From contig JAANYP010002797.1 in NCBI GenBank assembly GCA_020465985.1, positions 179,411-243,410 of the forward strand: DNA of 64,000 bases, in the 5' to 3' direction. Source of the stretch: Centrapalus pauciflorus (taxonomy: Eukaryota; Streptophyta; Magnoliopsida; Asterales; Asteraceae). This document shows, piece after piece, positions 12,706-24,999 of the stretch; the first letter of the stretch is position 1, and each line of letters begins with the position of its first letter. The notes under the pieces are model-generated. The model ran no database searches. It was given only the letters and a program-made list of their open reading frames with translations, and was not told the DNA's origin. The position numbers were made by a program, and so were the translations under genes.

Positions 12706-13558
12706 TTTCAAAATTAAATTTTTTTAATTAAATTGTCACATGATAAAATTATATTTTATATATGAAAACTATATATTTTTTATAATTAAACATGTTAAAA
12801 TGACTAATTTTGGTAAAATTTAGTTAAAATAAGTATTGGTGAAATTTAGTTAAAATAAGTAATGTTGATGACATAGGTTTTATAATAAAAATATTTGAAT
12901 TACTAATTGTGTTACTTTACAAATATCATTAATAGACGAAAAAAATACCTGAATTTCTCCTTGATTTTCTTCTTCAATGGAAGATTCAGTTGGATTTTTG
13001 TTTTCATCATCCACAGAATTTGATTTTTTGATCCACCATTTGTGTAATTCATATCCTGCAAAATGATAATCAAAATGATGATAAACTAAATAAAAATTTG
13101 ACGTTTAAAGAATATAAAAATAATCTAGTTTTTGGAAGAGTAAAAGAAGATTAAAGAAGTTACTTTATTTTCTGCTGACAACTTGATGCAGATTTTTTTT
13201 TCAAACATACATTGAATTCATTTCTGTCATTGACTACGTATATATACTAATATAAGATCCAGATTTTTTGGAATATTATGTTTTTGGGCTTTATCTTTAA
13301 TCATAATTAGCAGATAAATCTCAGTTTGAATACATTCTTAAAAATCTAAATTTAGGTTTATCTGCAATATAATAAATAAGATTATTTATTATAGGAATAT
13401 ATTTTCTTATTTGTTTGATTTCACATTGTTTGGTAGTTTTTTTAATTAAAATTAATATCTTCTAGAACGAAAAATTATTTTTATGTGTAAATAATACACA
13501 TTTTTGAAGTAATAATATATATATAAATATTGTATTATACACACGCGCACACACACAC

Positions 13559-13632
<74 letters not shown>
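13559..13632. repeat. (AT)n microsatellite preceded by (CA)n
   Basis: An alternating CA tract (about 13541-13559) runs into about 36 AT units. It lies inside G1, just before a pair of tandem duplications. Confidence 0.9.
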
Positions 13633-13634
<2 letters not shown>

Positions 13635-13777
13635 CTAATTTTTTAAGCTTTTAAAAGGATTAATTAAGTTCAACACGTTTCATATATGTTATATGACTGC
13701 AAAAACTATGTTTTTGCCGATATGATTGGAGTTGGACTCCAGTTGATACTTATGTGGGTTGTGAATACTCGAATGAA

Positions 13778-14293
13778 CACCTGTACTATTTAATCACGTT
13801 GGCATGATTAAATTTCATGTTTAACTGTAAGTAAAAATGAAGAATTAGTTCATGTAGCTCATGATTGGAGAGAATATTCATAACATTGGCTAGACAAAAA
13901 GCAGTAAATAAAATTGGATGTGTTGAAGTGGATATATGTCATCATAATGTATCAAGATGTTGTATGCACATTTCATTAAAACACAACTATCACTACCGTT
14001 TTCTTGTTGACCCATAGTATATGATTTTATGTATCCACCTGTACTATTTAATCAGGTTGGCCTGATTAAATTTCATGTTTAACTGTAAGTAAAAATGAAG
14101 AAATAGTTCATGTAGCTCATGATTGGAGAGAATATTCATAACATTGGTTAGACAAAAAGCAGTAAATATAATTGGATGTGTTGAAGTGGATATATGTTAT
14201 CATAATGTATCAAGTTGTTGTATGCACGTTTCATTAAAACACAACTATCACTATCGTTTTCTTGTTGACCCAGAAAATTTGATTTTATGTATC
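13778..14293. repeat. 258-bp tandem duplication
   Basis: Two adjacent copies start CACCTGTACTATTTAATCA at 13778 and 14036, with only scattered differences. Translated fragments such as YRFLVDP appear but no frame stays open. I see no gene. Confidence 0.75.
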
Positions 14294-15130
14294 CATTGTT
14301 TTCTGTAGTGCCTTAACAGCTCTGGAAGCGACATTGGCAAGTGTCAATTTTACATGGATATGTTGTTCGATTGCAAAATGAATTCAGGCCTGAGAATATA
14401 AGTCAGTTATAAATTTGAACTCTCATTTAATTTTGTTGTTTTCTATAAGGTGCTGCCCTCTGTTGATATTTTACTGAAATTTATTTGTCAGACCACGTGG
14501 TGAAAGTTACTACATACGAATGCTCTTATTATTTAGCTGGTTATGCAGTTAACAATATAAAAGATCAAGTGCCAGAAAGAAAACCAATTGATAAAAGAGA
14601 AAAATCTGGGGCTGAACCCATAATAATTCGATCATAAGGTGAGAAATATGTATCCATCCTGTTTAAATAATGCTACGTTTTTTAACTATCGCTACCGTTT
14701 TCTTGTTGACCCACAAAATTTGATTTTATGGATCCATTGTTTTCTGTAGTGCCTTAACAGCTCTGGAAACGACATTGGCCAGTGTCAATTTTACATGGAT
14801 ATGCTGTCGGAGTGCAAAATGAATTCAGGACTGAGAATATAAGACAGTTCTTAATTTGAACTCTCATTTAATTTTGTAGTTTTCTATAAGGTGCTGGCCT
14901 CTGTTGATATTTTACTGAAATTCATTTGTCAGACCACGTGGTGAAAGTTACTGCATACTAATGCTCTAATTGTTTTGCTGGTTATGCAGTTAACAATATA
15001 AAAGATCAAGTGCCAGAAAAAAAACCAATTGATAAAAGAGAAAAATCTGGGGCCCCTTAACCCATAATAGTTCGATCATAAGGTGAGAAATATGTATCCA
15101 TCCTGTTTAAATAATGCTACGTTTTTAAAA
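14250..15130. repeat. ~441-bp tandem duplication
   Basis: The block beginning CGTTTTCTTGTTGACCCA at about 14255 recurs at about 14696, with the shared marker TGCCTTAACAGCTCTGGAA. It contains splice-acceptor-like TTTTCTGTAG and could derive from a transcribed, intron-bearing source. No product is recognisable. Confidence 0.65.
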
Positions 15131-15607
15131 TTATACTGGTATAAGATCCAGATTTTTTTCTGGTTAAAATAATATATTTCTGGTTTATATATCGAAAATT
15201 ATGTATATTTCTGGTTTAAATAATGCTACATCTTTTTCTTGTTAAAGTAATATATTTCTGGTTTAAAAAATTCCAGATAAATAGCAGTAATGTAGGCTTA
15301 AAAATCTAAAAGTATGTATGTTTCTGGTTTAAATAATGCTACATTTTTTCTGGTTAAAATAATATATTTTTGGTTTGTATAATTCCATATAAGTAGCAGT
15401 AATGTAGGCTTAAAAATCTGAATTATAGCTCATCATAGCTTGTCAAATCAACATTAAAAATAGGAAATTCTACCAATAATATTGTGCCACGTGAGCAGCT
15501 TAAAAATTGAATTATAGCCCATCATAGCTTGCCAAATCAACATTAAAAATAGAAATTTCTACCAATAATATTGTGCCACGTGAATATTTTTCTCACTGCT
15601 CCGTCGG

Positions 15608-15681
<74 letters not shown>

Positions 15682-16372
15682 GATTAATTTACGATTAACA
15701 CCCAAGTCACAATCACATTCACAATCACCTAATTGTTTTGCTGGTTATGCAGTTAACAATATAAAAGATCAAGTGCCAGAAAAAAAAAACCAATTGATAA
15801 AAGAGAAAAATCTGGGGCCCTTAACCCATAATAGTTCAATCATAAGGTGAGAAATATGTATCCATCCTGTTTAAATAATGCTACGTTTTTAAAATTATAC
15901 TGGTATAAGATCTAGATTTTTTTCTGGTTAAAATAATATATTTCTGGTTTATATATCGAAAATTATGTATATTTCTGGTTTAAATAATGCTACATTTTTT
16001 TCTTGTTAAAGTAATATATTTCTGGTTTAAATAATTCCAGATAAATAGCAGTAATGTAGGCTTAAAAATCTAAAATTATGTATATTTCTAGTTTAAATAA
16101 TGCTACATTTTTTCTGGTTAAAATAATATATTTTTGGTTTATATAATTCCAGATAAGTAGCAGTAATGTAGGCTTAAAAATCTGAATTATAGCCCATCAT
16201 AGCTTGCCAAATCAACATTAAAAATAGGAATTTCTACCAATAATATTGTGCCACGTGAGCAGCTTAAAAATCTGAATTATAAGCCATCATAGCTTGCCAA
16301 ATCAGCATTAAAAATAGGAATTTCTTCAAATAATATTGTGCCACGTGAGTATTTTTCTCACTGCTCAGTCGG

Positions 16373-16436
<64 letters not shown>

Positions 16437-16440
16437 GATT
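14966..16440. repeat. ~763-bp tandem duplication with nested ~95-bp units ending in a G-box
   Basis: CTAATTGTTTTGCTGG at 14966 and 15729 marks two long copies, each ending in a long (AT)n tract (15610-15674 and 16375-16429). Inside each copy a unit of about 95 bp, with CATCATAGCTTGCCAAATC and ending TGTGCCACGTGA, is itself doubled (about 15393-15590 and 16165-16350). This makes four CACGTG boxes in two pairs. This is repeat-within-repeat structure and not coding. Confidence 0.65.
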
Positions 16441-16499
16441 AGTTTACGATTAACACCCAAGTCACAATCACATAACGTACGTCTCAACAAATATTTTAT

Positions 16500-16640
16500 T
16501 TTTTGGAACTCTATAAATACCCCCATCCACTTATGGATTTATCTTCATCAAATTATTTCTGGTTAATAAGATTAACAATCGTCATTCTCTTACATTCAAT
16601 TATAATAGCTAAATAATAAGGACTCCTTAATTTCAAACTT
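16500..16640 (+). promoter_or_regulatory. TATA-like core with no gene behind it
   Basis: CTCTATAAATACCCCC near 16509 is followed by a leader-like stretch with TTCATCAAATT and a pyrimidine-rich run. It looks like a plant core promoter and 5' leader. No ORF follows, so it may be a captured promoter fragment or chance. Confidence 0.25.
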
Positions 16641-17295
16641 TACCTCATTGGTACTGCTTCATAATCTTGATGCTAACTAGTCAATACTCATTATATTAGA
16701 CTTAATAACTTTACTATTTATCTTGTTATACTAATTTCTCCCATGGTGACTAACGTTTTGTCACCTTCCCGTTTGATTCACCATACACGTTTTAAAATCG
16801 TCACCAGGTTAATCATTCAGTGACTTTGTCAGATTTTCTTTATTACGCACAATACAAATACCAAAACAAAAATGTGTATCATTGTCTAAAGGCGGTATCA
16901 TAACAACACAAAACAAATGTTCTGCCTTGCAGGCATAAAATATAGAAATTCATGTAATAGTACATAAGGCAGGTCGTTAGACTTGCACCATGTACGTAAA
17001 ACAATATCATAATGAATGATTACAAAGACACGTCACACACTTTGCGTGATTACACACTGACACTAAAGCATTCTCATGACTATCAGTCGTATCACACACA
17101 GTAATACCGATAGTATGATAATGCGCGATCATGAGCTCATGACAGAGAATCGAATGAAGGTAACAAAATGAATACATTGACCGTGATGGAATGTAAGCAA
17201 CTGTGAAACAATAAAACTCGAATCAAAACTGGTATAATGTATGCGCAACACTTAAAGAATCTGACAACCACCTTTTTGTTTACTATTATTTACTA

Positions 17296-17299
17296 TTAC

Positions 17300-17393
<94 letters not shown>
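17296..17393. repeat. (ATT)n microsatellite
   Basis: About 33 uninterrupted ATT units. A run of tyrosines in one frame is only a translation of this repeat. Confidence 0.95.
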
Positions 17394-18051
17394 TTCACGC
17401 TATAGTCATTCCATATCAACTCTGGGCACAAAATTTATTTTAATATTCTCTTTCTTGATTATCGATACATATTGTGCAATAACTATGTATATGCAACTTG
17501 ATTGAAGACTAATGTAAATGGTTGCCATTCGTAATACTTATTTAGCTTTAGGTAATCTAGTTAGGTCTACAAGCAGAGTTACTCAGTTAAGAACCAGGTT
17601 TTAAAATTTATTTTCAGAAAAATAGTTACACGTCACAAAGGTCAATAATCAATTGGCGTTTCCATCTTTACCTTGGTTGAACAGTACATCGTCCTTAACA
17701 AAATGGTATTAGATGCAATACTTGGTAAAATTTAATTATATTTGACGTATTGCAGGCATACCTTAACTTTTATTATTAACCACGACTCAACATTTGTAAC
17801 AATAAGTTTTCAATTAATTTATTCACACTTGTATATTTATCATCCTCGATTCAAGTTATTATTATTTCATTCGTCGGTTAATAAGGATATATTTATAGTT
17901 ATAACACATATCCTATTCTACCTCTGTCGAAAATCTTATGGGTTTTCGCAAAGTATTATCCCGTATAGATCATAACTTATTTTAATAGTGATCACGTAAT
18001 CCTACGGTTTAAGACTAAGCACCTAATTGTACCTAATTCCCTTAAACCATT

Positions 18052-18063
18052 GCTCTGATACCA
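18052..18063 (-). other. Primer-binding site of G1 (initiator Met tRNA)
   Basis: On the minus strand this reads TGGTATCAGAGC, complementary to the 3' end of plant initiator methionine tRNA. Three bases separate it from the CA that closes the right-hand LTR at 18067. It shows that the right LTR is the 5' LTR and that G1 runs on the minus strand. Confidence 0.75.
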
Positions 18064-18066
18064 TAT

Positions 18067-20130
18067 TGAAATGGCCGAATATTTTATAACTAAATTCCCA
18101 CCAATCACATGCAATATATCTAAAAAATGCGGGATGATTTAAACTTTTCTAAAGTCATACATCGATAAATAAACAACCACTCATAACAATAAATTACATC
18201 AACCAGGGTACGCTAAATAAGTTTAAGTATACATGTCATGTCAACTAGGGTTCTACCCGACCCTCAAAAGGCAATATAAAGGAATGCTAGCGCCTCGGTC
18301 AACGGAGTCAATGATCTCAAACGGAAGCCTTACCCTTATTCGCTCCTCCTGAAATATAAGTTCCCACAACCGGGGTGAGGTGTCGCCCAGAGAGTAACAA
18401 GATTTAAAAGCATAAAAGTATATATATGTAAATATGCATGAATAGAAACAAAGCATGAGTTCAATAATTTCCTACGCGCCCCTCATCCGAGCTGACGCTG
18501 CACCCCTCATCTGAGCTGGGTGCTGGTTAAACCGTACAACCCCTCGTCCGAGATGGCGCCGGTTTAACAAAAAACTTGGGGGCTAACCGACCCGACCTAC
18601 ACACAGTAGTGTCGGCGCCCAAATCCACATCGTATAGTACAAGTATGCATATAGGGAATTCACGATTACACATATGCATAGATTTCTAACAGAATGATAG
18701 GATACATATATCATGTGTTCGACATAATCATGAAAATGATAATAACATGATAGTGTGATACAAATGAAATGAATATAACAAATATGAATAAACACATATT
18801 ACCAATCATGCAAATAAATCTGTTACTCACGGTGATATCACAATTGTTTCCTCGAAACACTACTGAAGAAATCTCGGCCAACCAAAATATCTGAATCCAC
18901 CAAACTCGACTACCGACCTGATAATAAAAGTACATTGTTTAACCATCAGTATTTTTATTTATCTAAAACTATAATCGTCGATTGGCCTAAAATTCCAATG
19001 TTTGGGGGCTAAAACGATAAATACTTATTTATGTGACAATTCAACAACCCAATTTAAATTTATTAAGTCCAACTCCTATTTAATTGAAAACCCAATTAGT
19101 TAGTAAGACCATTAACAAATTCTAATGATTCTTGCCCAAATTTAACTTCTTTAGTTAGCCCACTAATTTAATTATGTAACCTACCGTTTTAAGTCCACTC
19201 ACTCTCATTATTATTAAACTTAAGCCCAAAACAATTAAACCCAATTAATACTCCAACTCAACCCACTAGTCCAAATCCTTTTTAATTAAAATTGTTGTCG
19301 GTTGTTGAGAAAAGAAAAAAAAAACAAAAATGACAGACCAAAACGGCGCAACCCCACCCCCTCCTAGCAATTTTATTTATTTATTTATTTGTTTCTGTTG
19401 GGTGTTGAAAAGAAACAAAAACATAAAGTAAAAGAAAAGGATAGTTGTGTATGTGTGTGTGCCAAGAGAGCAGAGAGCAAGAGAGACAGCGGTCTGGCCC
19501 AACCCAACACCGACTTGGGCTTAAGCCTACTGAGAATCACTTAACCCAACCCAACTTCTAAATTATTACTACGTTGCTGCTGCAAAAAGAAACGAAAAGA
19601 AAACACAAGAGAGGGAAAACATGGGACGAGAGACAGCAAAACAAAGAGTACGACCAGAGAGAGGGAGGAGGAGGCTGACCGCCGGCCAGAGGCGCCGACG
19701 GCGGCGGCAGGGCTGCCTGACCCCCAGCCAACCCCACAACACACACACACACTCTTAAAAATCAAGGATTTCTATCACATTTTAAATCAAACTCTCAACT
19801 CCAAAAATTATGGAATTAACTCAAATGGTTAAAACTTATATTTAACTATTGTAACTCATTAGAAATCCATTTCCGATAACATTTTGATGATCATTTTAAA
19901 TCTTTAAAGTTTATTAGGTTGTTTCACAAAGGTTGAGCAAACTCCATTAATGGAGGTTATGATTTTCTTTGAAAAAATGGTGAAGTGGGTACATAAACGG
20001 GTTTATTTCAGATTTACAACTCACTAATATATTACATTTTAGAGATTCTAGCAATGTATAAATAATACATACGGGAATTCAATAAATGGTTAAGTTGTAC
20101 CTCAAAGATGAAATTTGGAGATGAGAATGT
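18067..20130 (-). mobile_element. G1 5' LTR, truncated
   Basis: This begins (plus sense) TGAAATGGCC next to the primer-binding site. It carries the same CCCCTCATCCGAGCT repeat set (18479-18570) and the same GC-rich block (19660-19735) as the other LTR. Homology is lost at about 20130 where G2 begins, so the last ~400 bp (matching 9985-10402) are missing. A ~356-bp deletion relative to the 3' LTR lies at about 19038. It serves as the uninterrupted template showing where C1 and C2 entered the other LTR. Confidence 0.7.
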
Positions 20131-21077
20131 GGTGCAAGTTGTACCTCAACATTTCACCATCAAATCCTCCTCTTTCAACTCACCAAAGATCTCACACTAT
20201 TCTTCATCATTTCACCATCTTTTCAAGATCCAAATTTCTATATAAATAGAGATCTTTCCTTTCATTTTTATTACACCAAAATCCCTTCTTTCACCTCTCA
20301 AAAACCGGCCACACACAACCCACACACAACACACCATTTTCTTCAAGTGTTCTTCATATTTTTGAAGTGTTCTTCGTGAAACTTTTGAAGATCCAACCTC
20401 CTACTCATTTTCATTCTTCTAGAACATCAAAGTAAGTAAACACTAACCTATTACATCTTATATTTATGTTTATATAAGTCTTGCATAATATATATAATCA
20501 CCAACAACAACAAGTTTCATAAAAACTCAAGTTTATAAATCACTAGTTTTTGTTTTTAAGTTGTTTTCTTCAAATGTGTTTATAAATATATAAACACATC
20601 ATGTAAGTGTAAATATTATGAAAACAAGTTATATAAATGTGTTCTATAACTTTTATACAAGTAGTCTTTGCATAAACAACAAATATCACAAGTTATTTCA
20701 AGTTTATGAAATACAGAATTTCGGCAGAAATGTTGCATCAACTTTGAAAAATCATAACTAATTCATAACTTAACAAAATGAGTCGAATCTTGTCTCAAAA
20801 GCTAGATCTATGTATTAACTAAAAATTTGGAAGTTTTCATAATTTATTTTGGTGTTTAGAACCCCCAGATACCCGAAAGTTTGACAGCTCAAAATGGCCA
20901 ACATAGGGTTTTTAACGAGCTTTTTCCCTAACCTAAACACCTCGAAAAATGATCGTTCTTGACTTTAAAAATTCTTTGTATATAGTAGTTTAATGTCCAA
21001 GAAAACCAAAGCCTAAATCGTTTTGAAACTTGGTCAAAAACAGCCTCAAAGTAGGCCGAAAAACCTTCGAAAAGCTG

Positions 21078-21172
<95 letters not shown>

Positions 21173-22124
21173 TGTCGTTTTAAGTGGGTTTTATTTATAA
21201 ACTTGTAATGTTGGGTGATTCAAAATATAACAACATTTATATATATATACATATTATCATATATGGGAGTTATTAAATCCCTTATATAATTTTAGGACTC
21301 GGTTACACGTGTCCGGTGTCATCACTCATTAACAACGTAAATCGTCGTTTTTACGATCATTTTGCCATCAACATGCGGCGAGTCTTCATAGCCCCTATTT
21401 TCACTATCTATTGGGGTGGAAATACATGCACTATTTTCATATGGACATCAAAACTGTTTATTTCTTATATGTATTACATGTGTGGATCCATCAGCCCTCA
21501 AATCATGAACTGTTAATTACATTTATTTGTAAGCGCGAATATATTGTGGATAGATCTATCGGGAGTCATGTCCCCCATTCGGGTTAGTCTTAATCGGCTA
21601 ACGGCGGGATGCATATATATTCAACACACGGTATTACGTATGGGAATATTGCACAGGGCAAACTCATTTAATTAAGCTTCGGTTGCATGATCGTTTATGT
21701 AATACATACATGGAATTTATGCTTTATAAATTCAACTCAATGATAATGTCCATACAATTGGTCTTTTCACGTAAAGCTATGAGCTCACCAACAATTTGTT
21801 GACGTATTTTAGCATGTATTTTCAGGTGATTAAGACATGTGCATTCATCGGAAGCATTCCAAGGCTTCCGTTCATTTTGGAGTCGTATCATTTTCAAACT
21901 CGGAGATTTATGTGCATTTTTCCTGAGAAACTAAATTGTGTTTTTAAATCTTGGTATTTTAAGAACTACTTACGCTGTATTTTGGTTATGTAAAACAATA
22001 TTTATATCTGAAGTTAAATCAATGTATTTTTTGAAAACGTCCATATAGTGGTCATTCGTTATGATTATGGTTACGCTTCCGCGACGTCACGCTTTGTTTC
22101 CAACCGGGGTAACGGGGTGTGACA
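20131..22124 (+). mobile_element. G2: 5' LTR, left end missing
   Basis: This matches 26855-28750 closely from CAACATTTCACCATC to the terminal GGGGTGTGACA. It contains a TATA box, CTATATAAATAGAG, near 20240. The first ~460 bp present in the 3' LTR are absent and the sequence joins the truncated G1 LTR instead. An (AT)n tract of about 90 bp (21079-21168) stands where the 3' LTR has only about 15 bp. The 66-residue ORF at 21316-21516, repeated at 27941-28141, is an LTR artefact. Confidence 0.75.
21079..21168. repeat. (AT)n microsatellite in the G2 5' LTR
   Basis: About 45 AT units. The equivalent site in the 3' LTR (about 27798-27812) has only about 7-8 units, so the tract expanded (or the other contracted) after insertion. 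Confidence 0.9.
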
Positions 22125-22127
22125 GAT

Positions 22128-22140
22128 TGGTATCAGAGCC
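22128..22140 (+). other. Primer-binding site of G2
   Basis: TGGTATCAGAGCC lies three bases after the CA that closes the 5' LTR and is complementary to initiator methionine tRNA. It fixes the plus orientation of G2. Confidence 0.8.
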
Positions 22141-22232
22141 ATAGTTATAGTGAACTAGGTTGCATTAGTACCTAGACTATAACTGTTACAAAAACTAAAG
22201 TTTCTTCAAAAACTAAAGTTTCTTCAAAAACT

Positions 22233-23220
22233 GTGAACATATATAAGGACCCTGATGACAAGAACATGTCAAACAACACGGTTATTATCCTCTTTGACTC
22301 TGAGGATGAATTCTCACCCATGGATCAAGGAAGCCAATGTGACACTAAGGTGTACTTTGGATCAAATACCTACCAAGACCCAATCAATGACGATGTAATG
22401 GACCCGTCAAAACACAAGGAGGGCAACTGTGGTCCTGCAGCACAAATTGCTCCACCTTCACCACCAGGTATTCCATCCTACACCCTATTCAGAAAACATC
22501 CCAATGAACCATTGAAGAAATTCACCATTGGGGAAAGGTTGTGACTAGCACAACGGGAGTCTATCCCGGCACCTGCCCATCAATCAAGCCCGTCGTAGCA
22601 GCGACGGGCAAACGTAAGACAGTGGAAATGGATGCCTCACACTCTCCAAGAGTGGAGAAACGAGGAAGGGATCCAAAACCAGTTTGAAGTCGGAACACCA
22701 TCTTCCTCTCAAGTGCCGACACTTACCTAGAAACCTACATAACAAACGATGCCTCTGTTGGTGGCAAGTGCCGCCAGACATGACCTCCAACTCCGACAAA
22801 TCCACCACGGGGTGGGTGAGATCTCTGCAAGGATTAAGTAGGAGGCAACGCACCAACATACATTGGGCCAACCAGAATACCTAGGCGATCCAACAAGACG
22901 GAACCGACGAATTGTGATGGAGCTTAGCAGAGCGCAAAGCCGTAATGCAGAGCTAACCCAACAACTTAACGCTTTGAAGTATGAGGAGACATCTCATACT
23001 TAGTACCCTTCTACCAGTTTATAGTATATCTCTAGGTTCTTGCTATCAGATGTACATAAGGCTTGAAAATTTATCGAAAAATCCCGACCATATCATATAC
23101 AAAGATTAGGTATCAAGAACTTTAATAAGGACTTAAGTTTTAACTACAACTCTGCGTATGAGGAGATAAAGCTATGACTATCTGCCTAAGAAATTTTAAA
23201 CCCATAGACTTATCCTCTTA
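22233..23220 (+). pseudogene. G2: remnant of gag
   Basis: A 103-residue ORF (22233-22544) with an acidic, Pro/Ser-rich sequence (DSEDEFSPMDQGS) sits where gag should start. The remaining ~700 bp have no long frame and no CCHC knuckle. The capsid part looks deleted or badly decayed. Confidence 0.4.
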
Positions 23221-23224
23221 CCCC

Positions 23225-23560
23225 ATTAGATACCACATATGCGTTTCTACAATTTGATACTGGTGCTGATAGGAGCTTTATATCCACTAAAGTTCAGTAA
23301 GCAGATAAATTTCATTCTTACACCATTAAATGTCACTTATGCTATTGAGGTTGATGACACTAAGATGCTTAAGACAAATAATATAAGTCGGGGATGCTCC
23401 CTAGAATTAGTAGGCCGACTCTTTGAAACAGACTTGATGCCCGTCAAACTGGGAAGTTTTGACATGGTCATAGGCATGGTTTGACTATCGAAAAATCGTG
23501 CGGAAATAGTGTGCAACAAGAAGACGGTTCATATACCTTAGCCAATAAGAAGGTCCTTAC
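23225..23560 (+). pseudogene. G2: retropepsin remnant
   Basis: The translation around 23250 gives FDTGADRSFIST, the aspartic protease active-site motif. It is followed, in frame in part, by a stretch ending GSFDMVIGMV and then SKNRAEIVCNKKTVHIP, the usual landmark after the protease in plant gypsy elements. The normal GMDWL is changed and followed by a stop. Several frameshifts make it non-functional. Confidence 0.6.
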
Positions 23561-23699
23561 TGTCCAAGGCAAAGCAAGAAATACCAAAGTAAGCATCATC
23601 TCTAGCATTAGGACCCTAAAGTGTTGACAGAGAGGGAGCCAAAGGAAAGGCGGCTCGAAAATATTCTTATCATTTATGGTTACCCCAAAGTTTTTCCAG

Positions 23700-24990
23700 A
23701 ACACTTACCTTAACTCCCAACATCGAGGCAAGTCAAATTCAAAAGTCTCCCTAGTATGAGGTGCTGCACCAGTGGCTCTAGCACCATGCCGATTAGCCCC
23801 ATCAATAGTGTAAGAATCGTCCAACCAACTGTAGGAGCTCTTAGATAAAAGGTTTATCAAACCGAGTTCCTCGCTTTGGAGGAGTTCCAGTTTTGTTCAT
23901 AAAGAAGAAGGATGGAACCTTCAGAATGTGCATCAATTACCAAGAGCTAAATAAACTAAAAAAATCGATACCTGCTCACAAGGATCAATGACTTGTTTGA
24001 CCAAACTCCAAGAATTATGCTTCTATTCGAAGATCGACCTAAGGTCTGGTTATCATCAGGTTAGAGTTTGTAAGAAAAAATATTCCAAAGACAACCTTTA
24101 GATTCTGTTACGGTCATCATAAATTCCTATTAATGCCGTTTTGATTAACCAGTGCCCCAACAGTATTCATGGACCTCATAAATCGGGTGTGCAAACCTTA
24201 TTCGTGATTGTATTCATGAATGACATCTTGATCTACTCGCAAAGCAACGAGGAGCATGAGCAAACATTTAAGTCTGATTCTAGAGTTGTTAAAGAAAAGG
24301 ACAACTACATGCCAAGCTTTCTAAGTTTGACTTTTGGCTAAGATAGGTAAGATTTCTCGGTCACGTGATCAATAATAAAGGGATCCAAGTCGACCCCGCA
24401 AAGATCGAGGCTATCAGGAATTGGTCAACTCTTAGAACCCCCATAAAGATACGACAGTCCTTAAGACTTGCCACTTATTATAAGCAATTATAAAAAAAAT
24501 ACTCAAAGATCACCAGAGCTCTAACAAAACTGACCCGAAAAGACATTAAGTATGATTGGGGCGAGGATCAGGAGATATCATTTCAGTTATAAAAGCACAA
24601 ACTGTGCAGCGCGCTTATTTTATCCTTAAGAAGCAAGAAATTTGTAGATTACTGTGACGCTTCACACAATGGGTTGGTATTGAAAAATAGGGTCATAGCT
24701 CATACTTTATGAAAACTTGAGGTTCATTAGGTGAATTACACAACGCATGATCTAGATCTTGGAGCAGTATTCTTTATCCTTAAGACTTGGAGACATTAGT
24801 TGTACGGTAAGAAGTGTACTACACTCACAGACCATAAGAGCCTCCAACACATCTTGAACCAGAAATATTCGGATATGAAGTAGTGTCATTGGATGGAGCT
24901 AATAAGTGATTGTAACTGTGAAATTCGTTATCACCTGAGGAAAACTAATGTGGTTGCAGACGCTCAGAGCCGAAAGGAACGAGCTAAGTC
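23700..24990 (+). pseudogene. G2: reverse transcriptase-RNase H remnant
   Basis: Recognisable fragments in order are SKIDLRSGYHQVRV (near 24040), FMNDILIYSQSNEEHEQ (near 24215; the YVDD-type box has N for the first D), a trace of LGHVI (near 24360), LTDHKSLQHILNQKY (near 24825) and EIRYHLRKTNVVADAQSRK (near 24920, the end of RNase H). They are scattered over all three frames with many stops, so RT is dead. Plant Ty3/gypsy pol order is kept. Confidence 0.7.
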
Positions 24991-24999
24991 GTTAAGAGT

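Larger units (their letters stand above)
10403..18066 (-). mobile_element. G1 interior, non-coding and rearranged
   Basis: This lies between the start of the 3' LTR and the primer-binding site at 18052-18063, so by position it is the internal region of G1. I found no gag, protease, RT, RNase H or integrase motif on the minus strand, apart from the short LEDEI tail near 10430. The sequence is AT-rich and contains a Helitron-like end, tandem duplications and four long microsatellites. G1 is either a non-autonomous large LTR element or one whose coding part was replaced by later insertions. Confidence 0.5.

Noticed and set aside
16336..16566. ORFs made of Ile-Tyr or Tyr runs (also 17237-17443, 43753-44007, 44653-44881, 49513-49734, 50295-50670)
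   Set aside because: They are translations of (AT)n and (ATT)n microsatellites.
21316..21516. 66-residue ORF repeated almost identically at 27941-28141
   Set aside because: The two copies sit at the same place in the two LTRs of G2. Their similarity reflects LTR identity, and no domain is recognisable.
22128..22140. tRNA-like sequence TGGTATCAGAGC (also 18052-18063 on the minus strand and 53895-53907)
   Set aside because: These are primer-binding sites complementary to a tRNA 3' end. No tRNA gene fold surrounds them.
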